64,000 nt of DNA from Roseovarius pacificus (GTDB lineage: Bacteria; Pseudomonadota; Alphaproteobacteria; Rhodobacterales; Rhodobacteraceae). How positions within the stretch are numbered: the first letter of the stretch is position 1; the number at the start of each line of letters is the position of its first letter. The notes beneath the pieces were generated by a model. The model worked only from the letters and a program-made list of their open reading frames with translations. It searched no databases and had not been told where the DNA came from. The stretch lies in assembly GCF_900142665.1 (NCBI RefSeq), contig NZ_FRBR01000009.1:97395-161394 (forward strand). The letters run 5' to 3'. The translations under genes and the position numbers were made by a program. This document shows positions 54,773 to 63,899 of the stretch, one piece after another.

Positions 54773-56089
54773 TTGAATATTCCGGCAAGGGATTTTGTCG
54801 TGCCGCTGATCGAACGCGACGAGATAATTGGCGAATTGCGCGACCGTTTCGATCGCGTCACCGGGAACGGCGGGCAAATCGTTCTGGTTTGCGGCGAAGC
54901 GGGTATCGGGAAATCTTCGGTAATCGACGCATTCCTGTCCGGCCTCGCGCCTGCGGTGCCCCGCGCCATCGGTTTGTGCGACCCTCTGCACACGCCGCGC
55001 CCGCTTGGGCCGCTCCGCGATATCTGTCACGGCCTGTTCGGCACCGGACTGAACGACAATGACGAAGCCCGGTTTTTCGAAGGGTTCATTGGGCGGGCCG
55101 GTGCGCTGCGCGCGCCCGCCGTTCTGGTGATCGAGGATTTGCATTGGGCGGATCAGCGCAGTCTGGACTGGCTCAACTATATCGGGCGGCGCGTCTCTCA
55201 ACTGCCCGTCCTGTTGATCGCCAGCTTTCGCGATGACGAGGTTGAGGCGGCACATCCGCTGCGCACCGCGCTTGGCGGCATTCCCGCGGCGCGGAAATCC
55301 CAACTGTTCCTGCCGCCGCTGTCCATCGAGGCGATACGCCAGATCGCCTCCGGGAGTGGCTATTCCGCCGAGCGGCTGACCGAAATTACCGGCGGCAACC
55401 CGTTCTTCGTCACCGAGATTATCAACCATCGGCAAGAGGCGGGCATCGTGCCGGTTTCGGTGGCCGACGCCGTGAACGCGCGGATCAACGCCCTGCCCGC
55501 AGCGATGCGCGAGCTGCTCGAACTTGCCGCGTGCTGTCCGGGCGAGGTGTCGCTGGACCTGTTGCAGGCGGTGACGGGCGGGGCGGCGGCATCGCTTTTG
55601 CCCGATGTCACGGACCGCCATTTTCTGGTCGGGTCGGGGCGGCATTTCAAATTCCGGCACGAACTGGCCCGGCTGGTCGCCTATGAGCGCCTGTCGCCCC
55701 CGGCCCGGAGCGATGCGCATGCAAAGATCATGGCCGCCCTGCTGGAGCACGAGACCGATCCGCCCGTGGATATGATCGTGCATCACGCGCAGGGCGCGGA
55801 CAGCCGGGATGTCGTGCTGGATTATGCGCCCCGCGCGGCGGAGCGGGCGGCGACACTGGGCGCCCATCGCGAGGCGGCGATGCATCTGGAGGCGGCGCTG
55901 AAATATGTCAGTCGGCACCCAGGTCGATTACCTGCCTCTGGCGCCGTATCTTCGGACTATCGCAGATGGCGATGCGGACGCCAGCGTCACGGAACAGCTC
56001 GTGACCAGCAGCGGCGCATTCGACGGGTTCAACTTCTTTGCGGCCACGACGGCCATTGCCGACGGGACCGATACGACTGCCAGCTTTGA
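54773..56089 (+). pseudogene. Truncated LAL-type (LuxR family) ATPase regulator
   Basis: GTG 54800 (after aaggga) or TTG 54773 are the candidate starts. The first 370 residues are the AAA/STAND module of LAL-type regulators: ERDEIIGELRDRF, Walker A CGEAGIGKSS, Walker B VLVIEDLHWAD and the winged-helix/TPR start. Homology stops at about 55903 (LEAALKY) and the frame continues as out-of-frame readthrough of a different gene to 56089. The helix-turn-helix output domain is missing, so it is probably non-functional. Confidence 0.75.
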
Positions 56090-56288
56090 CGCCAGCTTCC
56101 GCTACATGTTTCGGGTGCAGATGGACCCCGGTGCGCGCTTCAACCTGATGACAGGGGCGCGGCAGGCGAATGCGGTGGAGTATACCCCGCAACTCTCGCC
56201 GGTTCCCTTGCCCGCCAGCCTGCCCGTTCTGGGGAGTGCTTTTCTGATGCTTGCCGCAGTCGGGGTCAGACGCCGGAAACGCGGCTGA
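55905..56288 (+). pseudogene. VPLPA-CTERM sorting-signal protein, 3' remnant
   Basis: This frame begins at the junction with the LAL gene and has no signal peptide of its own. It ends with the exosortase-type signal VPLPASLPVLGSAFLMLAAV-GVRRRKRG: motif, membrane segment, Arg cluster. The upstream part is typical of secreted beta-rich proteins. The 5' portion was evidently lost in the same rearrangement that cut the LAL gene. Confidence 0.75.
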
Positions 56289-56330
56289 ACGACACATGTC
56301 GCTCCACGCCCGCGCGACCGATGCCGACGC

Positions 56331-56984
56331 TCAGGCCGCGCCCGATTGCGCCGCCTCGACAAAGGCGCGCATCATGTCGGCGTCCTTGACGCCCGGCGCG
56401 CTTTCCACGCCCGAGGACACATCGACCTGCCGCGCCCCTGTCAGGCGCACGGCCTGCGCCACGTTTTCGGGCGTCAGCCCCCCGGCCAGCATCCACGGCA
56501 CCGGCCAGCGGCGCCCCGCGATCAGGGTCCAGTCGAAGGCCACGGCATTGCCGCCGGGGCGGTCGGCCCCCCTTGGGGGCTTGGCATCCACCAGCAACTG
56601 GTCGGCCACGCGGCCATAGGTTTCGAGCTGTGGCAGGTCACCGGCATCGGCGATGCCCACGGCCTTCATCACCGGCAGGCCATAGCGGGATTTGACCCCG
56701 GCCACACGTTCGGGGGATTCGGAACCGTGCAGTTGCAACATGTCCAGCGGCACCTGCCCGGTCAGCGTATCCAGCATCGCATCGTCGGCATCGACGGTCA
56801 GCGCGACCTTCATGATGCCGACCGGGACGGACGCAGCCATGAACGCCGCAGCCTCGAGTTCGAGATGGCGGGGCGATTTCGGGAAGAACACGAAGCCGAC
56901 ATAGGACGCCCCCGCCAGAATGGCGGCGGGGATATCGGCGGGGTCGGTCAGCCCGCAAATCTTGATCTTGATGTCGCTGCCCAT
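56331..56984 (-). CDS. trpF: Phosphoribosylanthranilate isomerase
   Basis: 217 residues. [10 protein letters not shown] carries the catalytic Cys, with [19 protein letters not shown] and [10 protein letters not shown] also present. It converts N-(5-phosphoribosyl)anthranilate to the 1-deoxyribulose form in tryptophan synthesis. It follows lapA by 9 bp, so it is in the ihfB-lapA-trpF transcript. Confidence 0.96.
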   Translation of the reverse strand: MGSDIKIKICGLTDPADIPAAILAGASYVGFVFFPKSPRHLELEAAAFMAASVPVGIMKVALTVDADDAMLDTLTGQVPLDMLQLHGSESPERVAGVKSRYGLPVMKAVGIADAGDLPQLETYGRVADQLLVDAKPPRGADRPGGNAVAFDWTLIAGRRWPVPWMLAGGLTPENVAQAVRLTGARQVDVSSGVESAPGVKDADMMRAFVEAAQSGAA

Positions 56985-56993
56985 GGGGGCGGT

Positions 56994-57344
56994 TTAGCTG
57001 GCCTCGTCGAGAATGGCCAGCACCTCGTCCTTGCCTTCGTGTTTCTCGCCCTTGAGGCGCCGCAGCTCGGCGCGCAGGGCGCTGAGCTCGCGCGCCTTGC
57101 GCGCGGCTTCGACCCGTTCACCGTGTTCGCGAATCCATTCCCAGATCAGCCCGACGACAAGGCCGAACAGGATGCCGCCGAAGATCACCACGAAAAGCGG
57201 AACCTCGTAGCTGGGATTCAGCGCGGCGAGGCCGGACAGTTCGTCGGGCAGCACCCGGACCTGCACCATGTTGCGATTGGCCAGCGCGATCAGGATCAGG
57301 GCCAGCGCGAAGATGGCAATCGACGCATAGCGGATATAGCGCAT
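56994..57344 (-). CDS. lapA: LapA family (DUF1049) inner-membrane protein
   Basis: 116 residues with two membrane segments (about 5-25 and 48-70) and a cytoplasmic coiled coil (VEAARKARELSALRAELRRL). In E. coli LapA/LapB control LPS assembly; no lapB is seen here. Its ATG shares a base with the ihfB stop. Confidence 0.85.
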   Translation of the reverse strand: MRYIRYASIAIFALALILIALANRNMVQVRVLPDELSGLAALNPSYEVPLFVVIFGGILFGLVVGLIWEWIREHGERVEAARKARELSALRAELRRLKGEKHEGKDEVLAILDEAS

Positions 57345-57628
57345 CAGGATTTCCCGTTCAGCCGATCACGCAGCAGCTTGCCCGTCTTGAAGAACGGAAC
57401 ATGCTTTTCCTCGACACGGACGGATTCACCCGTCCGGGGATTGCGGCCGACACGCGCATCGCGCTTTTTCACCGAGAAGGCCCCGAAGCCGCGCAGCTCG
57501 ACCCGGTTACCCTCGGCCATGGCAGACGTGATTTCATTGAAAATGGTGTTCACGATACGCTCGACGTCGCGTTGATAGAGGTGCGGATTTTCGTCGGCAA
57601 TCTTTTGAATCAATTCCGATCGGATCAT
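57344..57628 (-). CDS. ihfB: Integration host factor subunit beta
   Basis: 94 residues. [17 protein letters not shown] at the N-terminus and [22 protein letters not shown], the DNA-bending beta arm of IHF/HU proteins, are clear. The C-terminal [13 protein letters not shown] helix is typical of IhfB. The order rpsA-ihfB is conserved. Confidence 0.96.
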   Translation of the reverse strand: MIRSELIQKIADENPHLYQRDVERIVNTIFNEITSAMAEGNRVELRGFGAFSVKKRDARVGRNPRTGESVRVEEKHVPFFKTGKLLRDRLNGKS

Positions 57629-57945
57629 TGTCCCCCCCGAGGATTGGTTTGTTCGCGCATCAGATCACTGTGGTGAACTATAGTCAGGATCGTCAAAAAC
57701 CGAAACAGAAAGGCAGCCCCTGACGGCCCGAAATCAGCCTATTTTTCCCGTATAAGGCGAAAAAATGCCGGGTTGGCGGCAAGTTGGGGCCGGGGGCGCA
57801 TGGCCCCGGACCGTTTTTGCAGTGCAGAAAAAGTGTTGATTCGCAAAGGGAAAGCCAAGCGCCGGCACCGTGCGCCACCCCCGCACAAACGAAACGGCCC
57901 CACCGAAAAGGCGGGGCCGTTCACGCGTTCGATCAGCCGGAAGGC
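57629..57945 (-). other. rpsA-ihfB spacer with the rpsA terminator
   Basis: 317 bp without a gene. The ihfB promoter region must lie here; a gggggg-type ribosome site precedes ihfB. A terminator for rpsA is at its right end. Confidence 0.6.
57893..57921 (-). terminator. Intrinsic terminator of rpsA
   Basis: On the minus strand aacggcccc-gcc and ggt-ggggccgtt form a GC-rich hairpin about 25 bp after the rpsA stop, followed by a short T stretch. Confidence 0.75.
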
Positions 57946-59628
57946 TTAGTCGTTGTCGCCCTTCAGAGCGGCGCCGAGGATATCGCCCAGCGATGCGCCC
58001 GAGTCCGAGCTGCCATACTGTTCGACGGCCTCTTTTTCTTCGGCGATCTCGCGGGCCTTGATCGACAGGCCCAGACGGCGGCTCTTGGAGTCGACGTTGG
58101 TGACGCGGACGTCAATCTTGTCGCCGACCGAGAAACGCTCGGGGCGCTGTTCGGCACGGTCGCGGCTGAGGTCCGAGCGACGGATGAAGGACTTGAGCCC
58201 GTCATAGGTCACTTCGATACCGCCATCCTCGATCGAGGTCACTTCGACGGTGATGATCGAGCCACGCTTGACGCCACCGATGGCATCGGCGAACGGATCG
58301 CCGTCCAGCGCCTTGATCGACAGCGAGATGCGCTCTTTCTCGACATCCACTTCGGACACGACGGCCTTGACCATGTCGCCCTTGCGGTAGTTCTGGATCG
58401 CGTCTTCGCCACGTTCATCCCAGCTGAGGTCCGAAAGGTGAACCATGCCGTCGATGTCGCCCGGCAGGCCGATGAACAGACCGAATTCGGTGATGTTCTT
58501 GACCTCGCCCTCGACTTCGGTGCCGACGGGGTGGGTTTCTGCGAACACTTCCCACGGGTTACGCTGCGTCTGCTTGAGGCCAAGCGACACGCGGCGTTTC
58601 GCCGGGTCGATTTCCAGCACCATGACTTCGACTTCCTGGGAGGTCGAGACGATCTTGCCGGGGTGCACGTTCTTCTTGGTCCAGGACATTTCCGAAACGT
58701 GAACCAGACCCTCGACGCCGGGCTCCAGCTCGACGAAGGCACCGTAGTCGGTGATGTTGGTGACGCGGCCCGTATGGACCGATCCCAGCGGGTACTTGGC
58801 GCCGACCAGATCCCACGGATCTTCCTGAAGCTGCTTCATGCCCAGGCTGATACGGTGGGTGTCCTTGTTGATCTTGATGACCTGAACCTTGACGGTTTCG
58901 CCGATCGACAGGATTTCCGACGGGTGGTTGACACGGCGCCATGCCATGTCGGTGACGTGCAGCAGGCCGTCGACACCGCCCAGGTCCACGAAGGCCCCGT
59001 ATTCGGTGATGTTCTTGACGACGCCGTCCACGGTGTCGCCTTCGGTCAGCTTGGCGATGACCTCGGCGCGCTGTTCGGCACGCGATTCTTCCAGGATGGC
59101 GCGGCGCGACACGACGATGTTGCCACGGCGGCGGTCCATCTTGAGAATCTGGAACGGCTGCTTGAGACCCATCAGCGGACCGGCATCGCGCACGGGGCGC
59201 ACATCGACCTGGCTGCCCGGCAGGAAGGCCACGGCGCCGCCGAGATCGACGGTAAAGCCGCCCTTGACCCGGCCAAAGATCGCGCCTTCGACGCGCTGGT
59301 CGTCGGCATAGGCTTTTTCCAGACGGTCCCATGCCTCTTCGCGGCGGGCCATCTCGCGGCTGAGCACGGCTTCGCCGCGGGCGTTTTCTGCGGCGCGCAG
59401 ATACACCTCGACCTCGTCGCCGGCGGCGATTTCGGGGGCTTCACCGGGGTTTGCGAATTCTTTCAGATCGACGCGGCCTTCCATTTTGTAGCCGACATCG
59501 ATGATGGCCTGGCCCGCTTCGACGGCGATGACCTTGCCTTTGACGACAGTGCCCTCGTTGGGCGTGTCCATTTCGAGGCTTTCATTAAGGAGGGCCTCGA
59601 ATTCCTCCATGGATGCGTTCTGAGCCAT
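57946..59628 (-). CDS. rpsA: 30S ribosomal protein S1
   Basis: 560 residues, the usual alphaproteobacterial length. Six S1 RNA-binding repeats are visible, each with the G-x-V-.-.-I-T-.-.-G-A-F-V pattern (for example VKNITEYGAFVDLGG and VTNITDYGAFVELEP). The N-terminus MAQNASMEEFEALLNESL binds the ribosome. It brings mRNA to the 30S subunit. Confidence 0.98.
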   Translation of the reverse strand: MAQNASMEEFEALLNESLEMDTPNEGTVVKGKVIAVEAGQAIIDVGYKMEGRVDLKEFANPGEAPEIAAGDEVEVYLRAAENARGEAVLSREMARREEAWDRLEKAYADDQRVEGAIFGRVKGGFTVDLGGAVAFLPGSQVDVRPVRDAGPLMGLKQPFQILKMDRRRGNIVVSRRAILEESRAEQRAEVIAKLTEGDTVDGVVKNITEYGAFVDLGGVDGLLHVTDMAWRRVNHPSEILSIGETVKVQVIKINKDTHRISLGMKQLQEDPWDLVGAKYPLGSVHTGRVTNITDYGAFVELEPGVEGLVHVSEMSWTKKNVHPGKIVSTSQEVEVMVLEIDPAKRRVSLGLKQTQRNPWEVFAETHPVGTEVEGEVKNITEFGLFIGLPGDIDGMVHLSDLSWDERGEDAIQNYRKGDMVKAVVSEVDVEKERISLSIKALDGDPFADAIGGVKRGSIITVEVTSIEDGGIEVTYDGLKSFIRRSDLSRDRAEQRPERFSVGDKIDVRVTNVDSKSRRLGLSIKAREIAEEKEAVEQYGSSDSGASLGDILGAALKGDND

Positions 59629-59863
59629 GTGGCGTGTTTGTCCTTTACAAGTGCATTTTTCCGGCCGTGCGGTTGTCTCCGCCGGTCTTGGGGTTTCGTT
59701 GGTCAGGCGGAACGCAAAACAAAGAGGGCCGGTGATCCCGACCCTGCCCGATCTCTTTATGCGCGACGTTTACCGCCTTGTCGACGGGCCTGCATTTAGC
59801 CGCTTGCGCCTTGTATTGCAAGCCCTTCCTGTCATCCGGCCGGGAGCGGCAAGGACGTGTCGC

Positions 59864-60475
59864 TCAATTTTCCAGCCGCGCGGCGACCGCCTCGACCGCG
59901 GCGGCGACCGCCTGTTCGATGCTCATATCCGACGTATCCAGCGTAATCGCATCCCCGGCGGGCTTGAGGGGCGCTGCGGCGCGGGCGCTGTCGCGGGCGT
60001 CGCGGACGCGCAGATCGTCCAGCACCTCGTCAAGGGTGGTGTCGAACCCGTTCTCCTGCAATTCGCGGAACCGGCGTCCGGCGCGCACCTCGTCGCTGGC
60101 GGTGACGAACAGCTTCACCTCGGCCTCGGGACAAATCACCGTCCCGATATCGCGCCCGTCCAGAACCGCGCCGCCCGCGCGCCGGGCAAAGGCGCGCTGG
60201 AAATCCACCAGCGCCTCGCGCACCTGAGGGATGGCGGCCACGCGGCTGGCGGCCTGCGCCACGTCGGGCGTGCGCAGATCGTCCGCCTCGAGATCGCTGG
60301 CGCGAAGCGCGCGCGCCGCCTCGACCGGGTCGGTCCCGTCCAGCGTGCGCCGCCCCGTCGCCCGATAGAGCAATCCTGTATCGAGATGCGCAAAGCCGAA
60401 ATGCGCGGCCACGGCCCTGGACACCGTTCCCTTGCCCGCCGCCGCCGGCCCGTCGATCGCGATGGTGAATGCCAT
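59864..60475 (-). CDS. cmk: Cytidylate kinase
   Basis: 203 residues. P-loop [11 protein letters not shown] at the N-terminus, then [26 protein letters not shown] and the CMP-binding insert. It phosphorylates CMP and dCMP. Conserved neighbour of rpsA. Confidence 0.97.
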   Translation of the reverse strand: MAFTIAIDGPAAAGKGTVSRAVAAHFGFAHLDTGLLYRATGRRTLDGTDPVEAARALRASDLEADDLRTPDVAQAASRVAAIPQVREALVDFQRAFARRAGGAVLDGRDIGTVICPEAEVKLFVTASDEVRAGRRFRELQENGFDTTLDEVLDDLRVRDARDSARAAAPLKPAGDAITLDTSDMSIEQAVAAAVEAVAARLEN

Positions 60476-60632
60476 GAGACGCCCCCTGGAGTTTCGGACC
60501 GTCAGGATTAGAGGATCGCGCCCGCCGCCTCAAGAGCGCACCGCGTTCTTCATCTTTCCCGAAAATACTCCGGGGGAGTCGCCCAACGGGCGGCGGGGGC
60601 AGCGCCCCCGAAATCGTCACCTGGGAAATCTC

Positions 60633-60706
60633 TGGAGCGGGTAACGGGAATCGAACCCGTAACTTAAGCTTGGGAAGCTCGCGTGATACCTTTTCACCAT
60701 ACCCGC
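60633..60706 (-). tRNA. tRNA-Gly (CCC)
   Basis: Acceptor stem gcgggta/tacccgc, anticodon loop ttCCCaa, T arm cgggttcgattcccg, and an encoded CCA at 60633-60635. No island is attached to it. Confidence 0.93.
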
Positions 60707-60810
60707 CCGACAGGAGCCGTAGGTAGGGAATCCCTGATCCGTGGTCAAGAGCCTACGCGCGAGCGGACAGCAATTTACGCCCTGCCCCGGAACGACCCGC
60801 CCCGCGCCGC

Positions 60811-62862
60811 TTATCCACGCCGCCGCCTGCGCCGGCGACCGCCCTCTTCGCCCCCCGAATCGCCCCCGGTGTTGAAGCTGGGACTGGGCAGGGGCACGAT
60901 CCTGGCCAGTTCGGGGAACGGGTCGGTCTTGTGCGGGATGGCGTTGGCGGCCACGAAGTGATCCTGAAACTTCGGCTCGATGGCGGTTTCCACCTTGGTG
61001 ATCTGGCGCACGACCTTTTCGATTTCCCGCCGCGCGGCCACGTTGCACAGCGCGATCCGCGCGCCGGTGCCTGCGGCGTTGCCCGCGCTGGTCACCTTTT
61101 CAAGCGGCACGTCGGGGATCATGCCCAGAACCATGGCGTGTTTCGGGCTGATATGCGCCCCGAACGCCCCGGCCAGCACTACGCGGTCCACCTTGTCCAC
61201 GCCGCGTTGGTCCATCAACAGGCGCGCCCCGGCATAAAGCGCCGATTTGGCCAGCTGGATCGCGCGAATGTCGCCCTGGGTCACGGTGATGCGCGGCCCG
61301 CCATCGGCGGTGGCATCGTGGATCAGGTAGGAATGGGTGCGCCCCTCGGGGACGGAACGGGCGGTGCCCGTCGCCTCGGCCGAACCGATCAGCCCGCTTT
61401 CGTCCATCAGCCCGGCGATACGCAGTTCGGCCACGGCCTCGATAATCCCCGACCCGCAGATGCCGGTGATTCCGGTGGCGGCGGTTTCCTCCCAGAACCC
61501 GTCTTCGTCCGACCACTTGTCGCAGCCGATCACGCGAAAGCGCGGTTCCTTGGTGTCGGGGTCGATGCGGATCGCCTCGATCGCGCCGGGGGCGGCGCGC
61601 TGTCCGCTGGAAATCTGCGCGCCCTCGAAGGCCGGACCGGTGGGCGAGGAACAGGCCAGTACGCGGCTGGTGTCGCCCAGCAGGATTTCGGCATTGGTGC
61701 CGACATCGACGACCAGCACGAGGTCCTCGGATTTGCCGGGCTCTTCGCTGAGGGCCACGGCGGCGGCATCGGCCCCCACATGCCCCGCGATACAGGGCAA
61801 TACATAAGTATGGGCGCGCGGGTTGATCGCCGTCAGGTCCAGTTCGCGCGCCGGCATCGAGATGGACTCGGACGTGGCCAGCGCAAAGGGGGCCTGCCCC
61901 AGTTCCACCGGGTCGATCCCCAGCAGAAGGTGATGCATCACCGGGTTGCACACGAACACCGTTTCCACGATCAGCGCCGGGTCGATTTTCGCCTCTTTGG
62001 CGATTTCCTCGGCCAGCGTGTTCAGCGCCTCGCGCACCGCGCGGGTCATTTCCTTGTCGCCACCGGGGTTCATCATCGAATAGCTGACCCGGCTCATCAG
62101 ATCCTCGCCAAAGCGGATCTGGGGGTTCATAATGCCCGAGCTGGCCTTGACCTCGCCGGTATCCAGGTCGGTCAGGTGGGCCGCGATGGTGGTGGAACCG
62201 AGGTCGATCGCCAGCCCGTACAAGCCGCTTTCGTGCAGGCCGGGCCAGATCTCGATCAGCCGGGCAACATCGTCGGTGTGGGATTTGTGCAGCGCCACGG
62301 TGACCTGGAACTTGCCCTTGCGCAGCACGGGCTGGAGTTTGGACAGCAGCGACAGGTCGGCGCGGATGCCGGGGATGTCCCATTCGCGTTTAAGCGCACG
62401 CGCCAGCCGTTCCAGATCGCCGGTGGGCTCGTGCATGTCGGGCTCGTCCACCTCGACGAAACAGAGCCGCGTCGCCGGGTCCATGTCGATCACGCGGGCC
62501 GAGGCGGCCTTGCGCACGACCTGCCGGTGGACCTGGCTTTCGGGGGGCACGTCGATCACCACGTCGCCCATGATCTGCGCCTGACAGCCAAGGCGGCGGC
62601 CCGGCTTCAGCCCGCGTTTCTGGTCATAGCGTTCCTCGACCTTGTTCCATTCCGACAGGGCATCGTCGGCCACCGTCACGCCATGCTTGGAAAACTCGCC
62701 ATAGCTGGGCGTGATCTGGCATTTCGAGCAGATCCCCCGCCCGCCGCAGACCGAATCGAGGTCCACCCCCAACTGCCGGGCGGCGGTCAGAACCGGGGTG
62801 CCCTTTGGAAACCGGCCACGTTTGCCGGACGGGGTAAAGACGACAAGGGGATCTTGCGACAT
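60811..62862 (-). CDS. Ferredoxin/ASKHA-domain corrinoid-activation protein (RACo/RamA-like)
   Basis: 683 residues. The N-terminal 2Fe-2S domain has CGGRGICSKC and a fourth Cys in GRRLGCQAQ. A linker is followed by an ASKHA ATPase domain with AIDLGSTTIAAHLTDLDTG, VVDVGTNAEILLG, GAFGAHISPKHA and GNAAGTGARI. Such proteins reactivate oxidized cobalt in corrinoid proteins of methyltransferase systems. No corrinoid protein or methyltransferase lies in the window, so its partners are elsewhere. The C-terminus ends in a run of Arg. Confidence 0.88.
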   Translation of the reverse strand: MSQDPLVVFTPSGKRGRFPKGTPVLTAARQLGVDLDSVCGGRGICSKCQITPSYGEFSKHGVTVADDALSEWNKVEERYDQKRGLKPGRRLGCQAQIMGDVVIDVPPESQVHRQVVRKAASARVIDMDPATRLCFVEVDEPDMHEPTGDLERLARALKREWDIPGIRADLSLLSKLQPVLRKGKFQVTVALHKSHTDDVARLIEIWPGLHESGLYGLAIDLGSTTIAAHLTDLDTGEVKASSGIMNPQIRFGEDLMSRVSYSMMNPGGDKEMTRAVREALNTLAEEIAKEAKIDPALIVETVFVCNPVMHHLLLGIDPVELGQAPFALATSESISMPARELDLTAINPRAHTYVLPCIAGHVGADAAAVALSEEPGKSEDLVLVVDVGTNAEILLGDTSRVLACSSPTGPAFEGAQISSGQRAAPGAIEAIRIDPDTKEPRFRVIGCDKWSDEDGFWEETAATGITGICGSGIIEAVAELRIAGLMDESGLIGSAEATGTARSVPEGRTHSYLIHDATADGGPRITVTQGDIRAIQLAKSALYAGARLLMDQRGVDKVDRVVLAGAFGAHISPKHAMVLGMIPDVPLEKVTSAGNAAGTGARIALCNVAARREIEKVVRQITKVETAIEPKFQDHFVAANAIPHKTDPFPELARIVPLPSPSFNTGGDSGGEEGGRRRRRRRG

Positions 62863-62994
62863 GGGGAATCCTCATGCTCTGGCGTTCATCTCGGCAGAAC
62901 ATAAGGCACTGCTGACGGGGATACAGCCTGCAACCGTCAGAAAATGATACGCGGGCGGCATATGGCGGCGCAACGCCTGCGCCGATGCCCCGGA

Positions 62995-63612
62995 TCAGGG
63001 TTTCAATAGCCGCCGATAGAGCGTGTCGAGATACTGCCCGGCCCCTTCATGCACCGGGCGGTCCTCCATCAGCACGCGGACCTGGGCATCGAAATCGGCA
63101 TAGTGCTGGGTGGTGGCCCAGATGGAAAACAGCAGGTGCCGGGGATCGACCGGGGCCAGACGCCCCTCGGCGATCCAGCCCGAAATCAGGATGGAGGTTT
63201 CGTCCACCAGCGATTTCAGCCCGCTTTCCAGATGCGGCGCGATACGCGGTGCGCCTTGCAGGATTTCATTGGCGAACAGGCGGCTTTCACGGGGGAATTC
63301 GCGGCTCATCTCCAGTTTGCGGTGAACGTAGCGCAGGATTTCCTCCAGCGGATCGCCATTGGGGTCGATCTCGCGCAGGGGGGCGAGCCAGGCGTCCATC
63401 AACTGGTTGAGCAGGGTGACGTGGATGTCTTCCTTGCCGTCGAAGTAATACAGGATATTGGGCTTGGACAGGCCCGACGCCGCCGCGATCTGATCCAGCG
63501 TCGCCCCCCGGTAGCCGTGCTGCGAAAAGATTTCGAGCGCGGCATCGAGAATGCGCGTTCGGTTGCGCAACTGGATGCGCGTGGGTTTCTTGGCGGGTGT
63601 CACGGTACTCAT
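62995..63612 (-). CDS. rutR: RutR-type TetR-family regulator of pyrimidine catabolism
   Basis: Start at ATG 63612 (205 residues). The TetR helix-turn-helix ILDAALEIFSQHGYRGATLD, GLSKPNILYYF occupies residues 20-65. The C-terminal region (ESRLFANEILQGAPRI, ILISGWIAEGRL, LLFSIWATTQHYADFDAQV) matches the RutR branch. A near-consensus RutR operator lies in the intergenic region and a Zn-dependent amidohydrolase is divergent, consistent with uracil/thymine sensing. The symbol rests on these combined signs. Confidence 0.8.
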   Translation of the reverse strand: MSTVTPAKKPTRIQLRNRTRILDAALEIFSQHGYRGATLDQIAAASGLSKPNILYYFDGKEDIHVTLLNQLMDAWLAPLREIDPNGDPLEEILRYVHRKLEMSREFPRESRLFANEILQGAPRIAPHLESGLKSLVDETSILISGWIAEGRLAPVDPRHLLFSIWATTQHYADFDAQVRVLMEDRPVHEGAGQYLDTLYRRLLKP

Positions 63613-63765
63613 ACAAAATCTCCGGAAACGAACGGGCCTCAAGAATGCTGCATTTTCGCGCCGGAAGAAAGACCATCCCTTCGGGCAGATCGCATTGCCC
63701 GCCCGGCACGATGCTGCGATCTTGTGCATCCGCCGCCAGCGGCGCAAGGGGTTTCCAGAAATTTC

Positions 63766-63781
63766 TTGACCGATTGGTCAA
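63766..63781. promoter_or_regulatory. RutR operator
   Basis: TTGACC-GATT-GGTCAA is a perfect inverted repeat and matches the E. coli RutR consensus TTGACCAnnTGGTCAA at all but one fixed position. It lies between the two divergent genes and could control both. Confidence 0.8.
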
Positions 63782-63899
63782 CGTGTGGTGCGATCCATTT
63801 GCGTTTGACTTGCCGCACTGATGCGCATCCCATGACGACGCACGATCACAGGCCCGACAAGAGGCCAATTCAGCAAAGCGAAAACAGGGAGAGACTGAG

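Noticed and set aside
57784..59799. 671-residue plus-strand frame opposite rpsA
   Set aside because: Shadow of rpsA; the minus-strand product has six clear S1 repeats.
60931..62904. 657-residue plus-strand frame opposite the RACo-type gene
   Set aside because: Antisense shadow; composition is rich in His, Gly and Asp as expected from reading the other strand of a high-GC gene.
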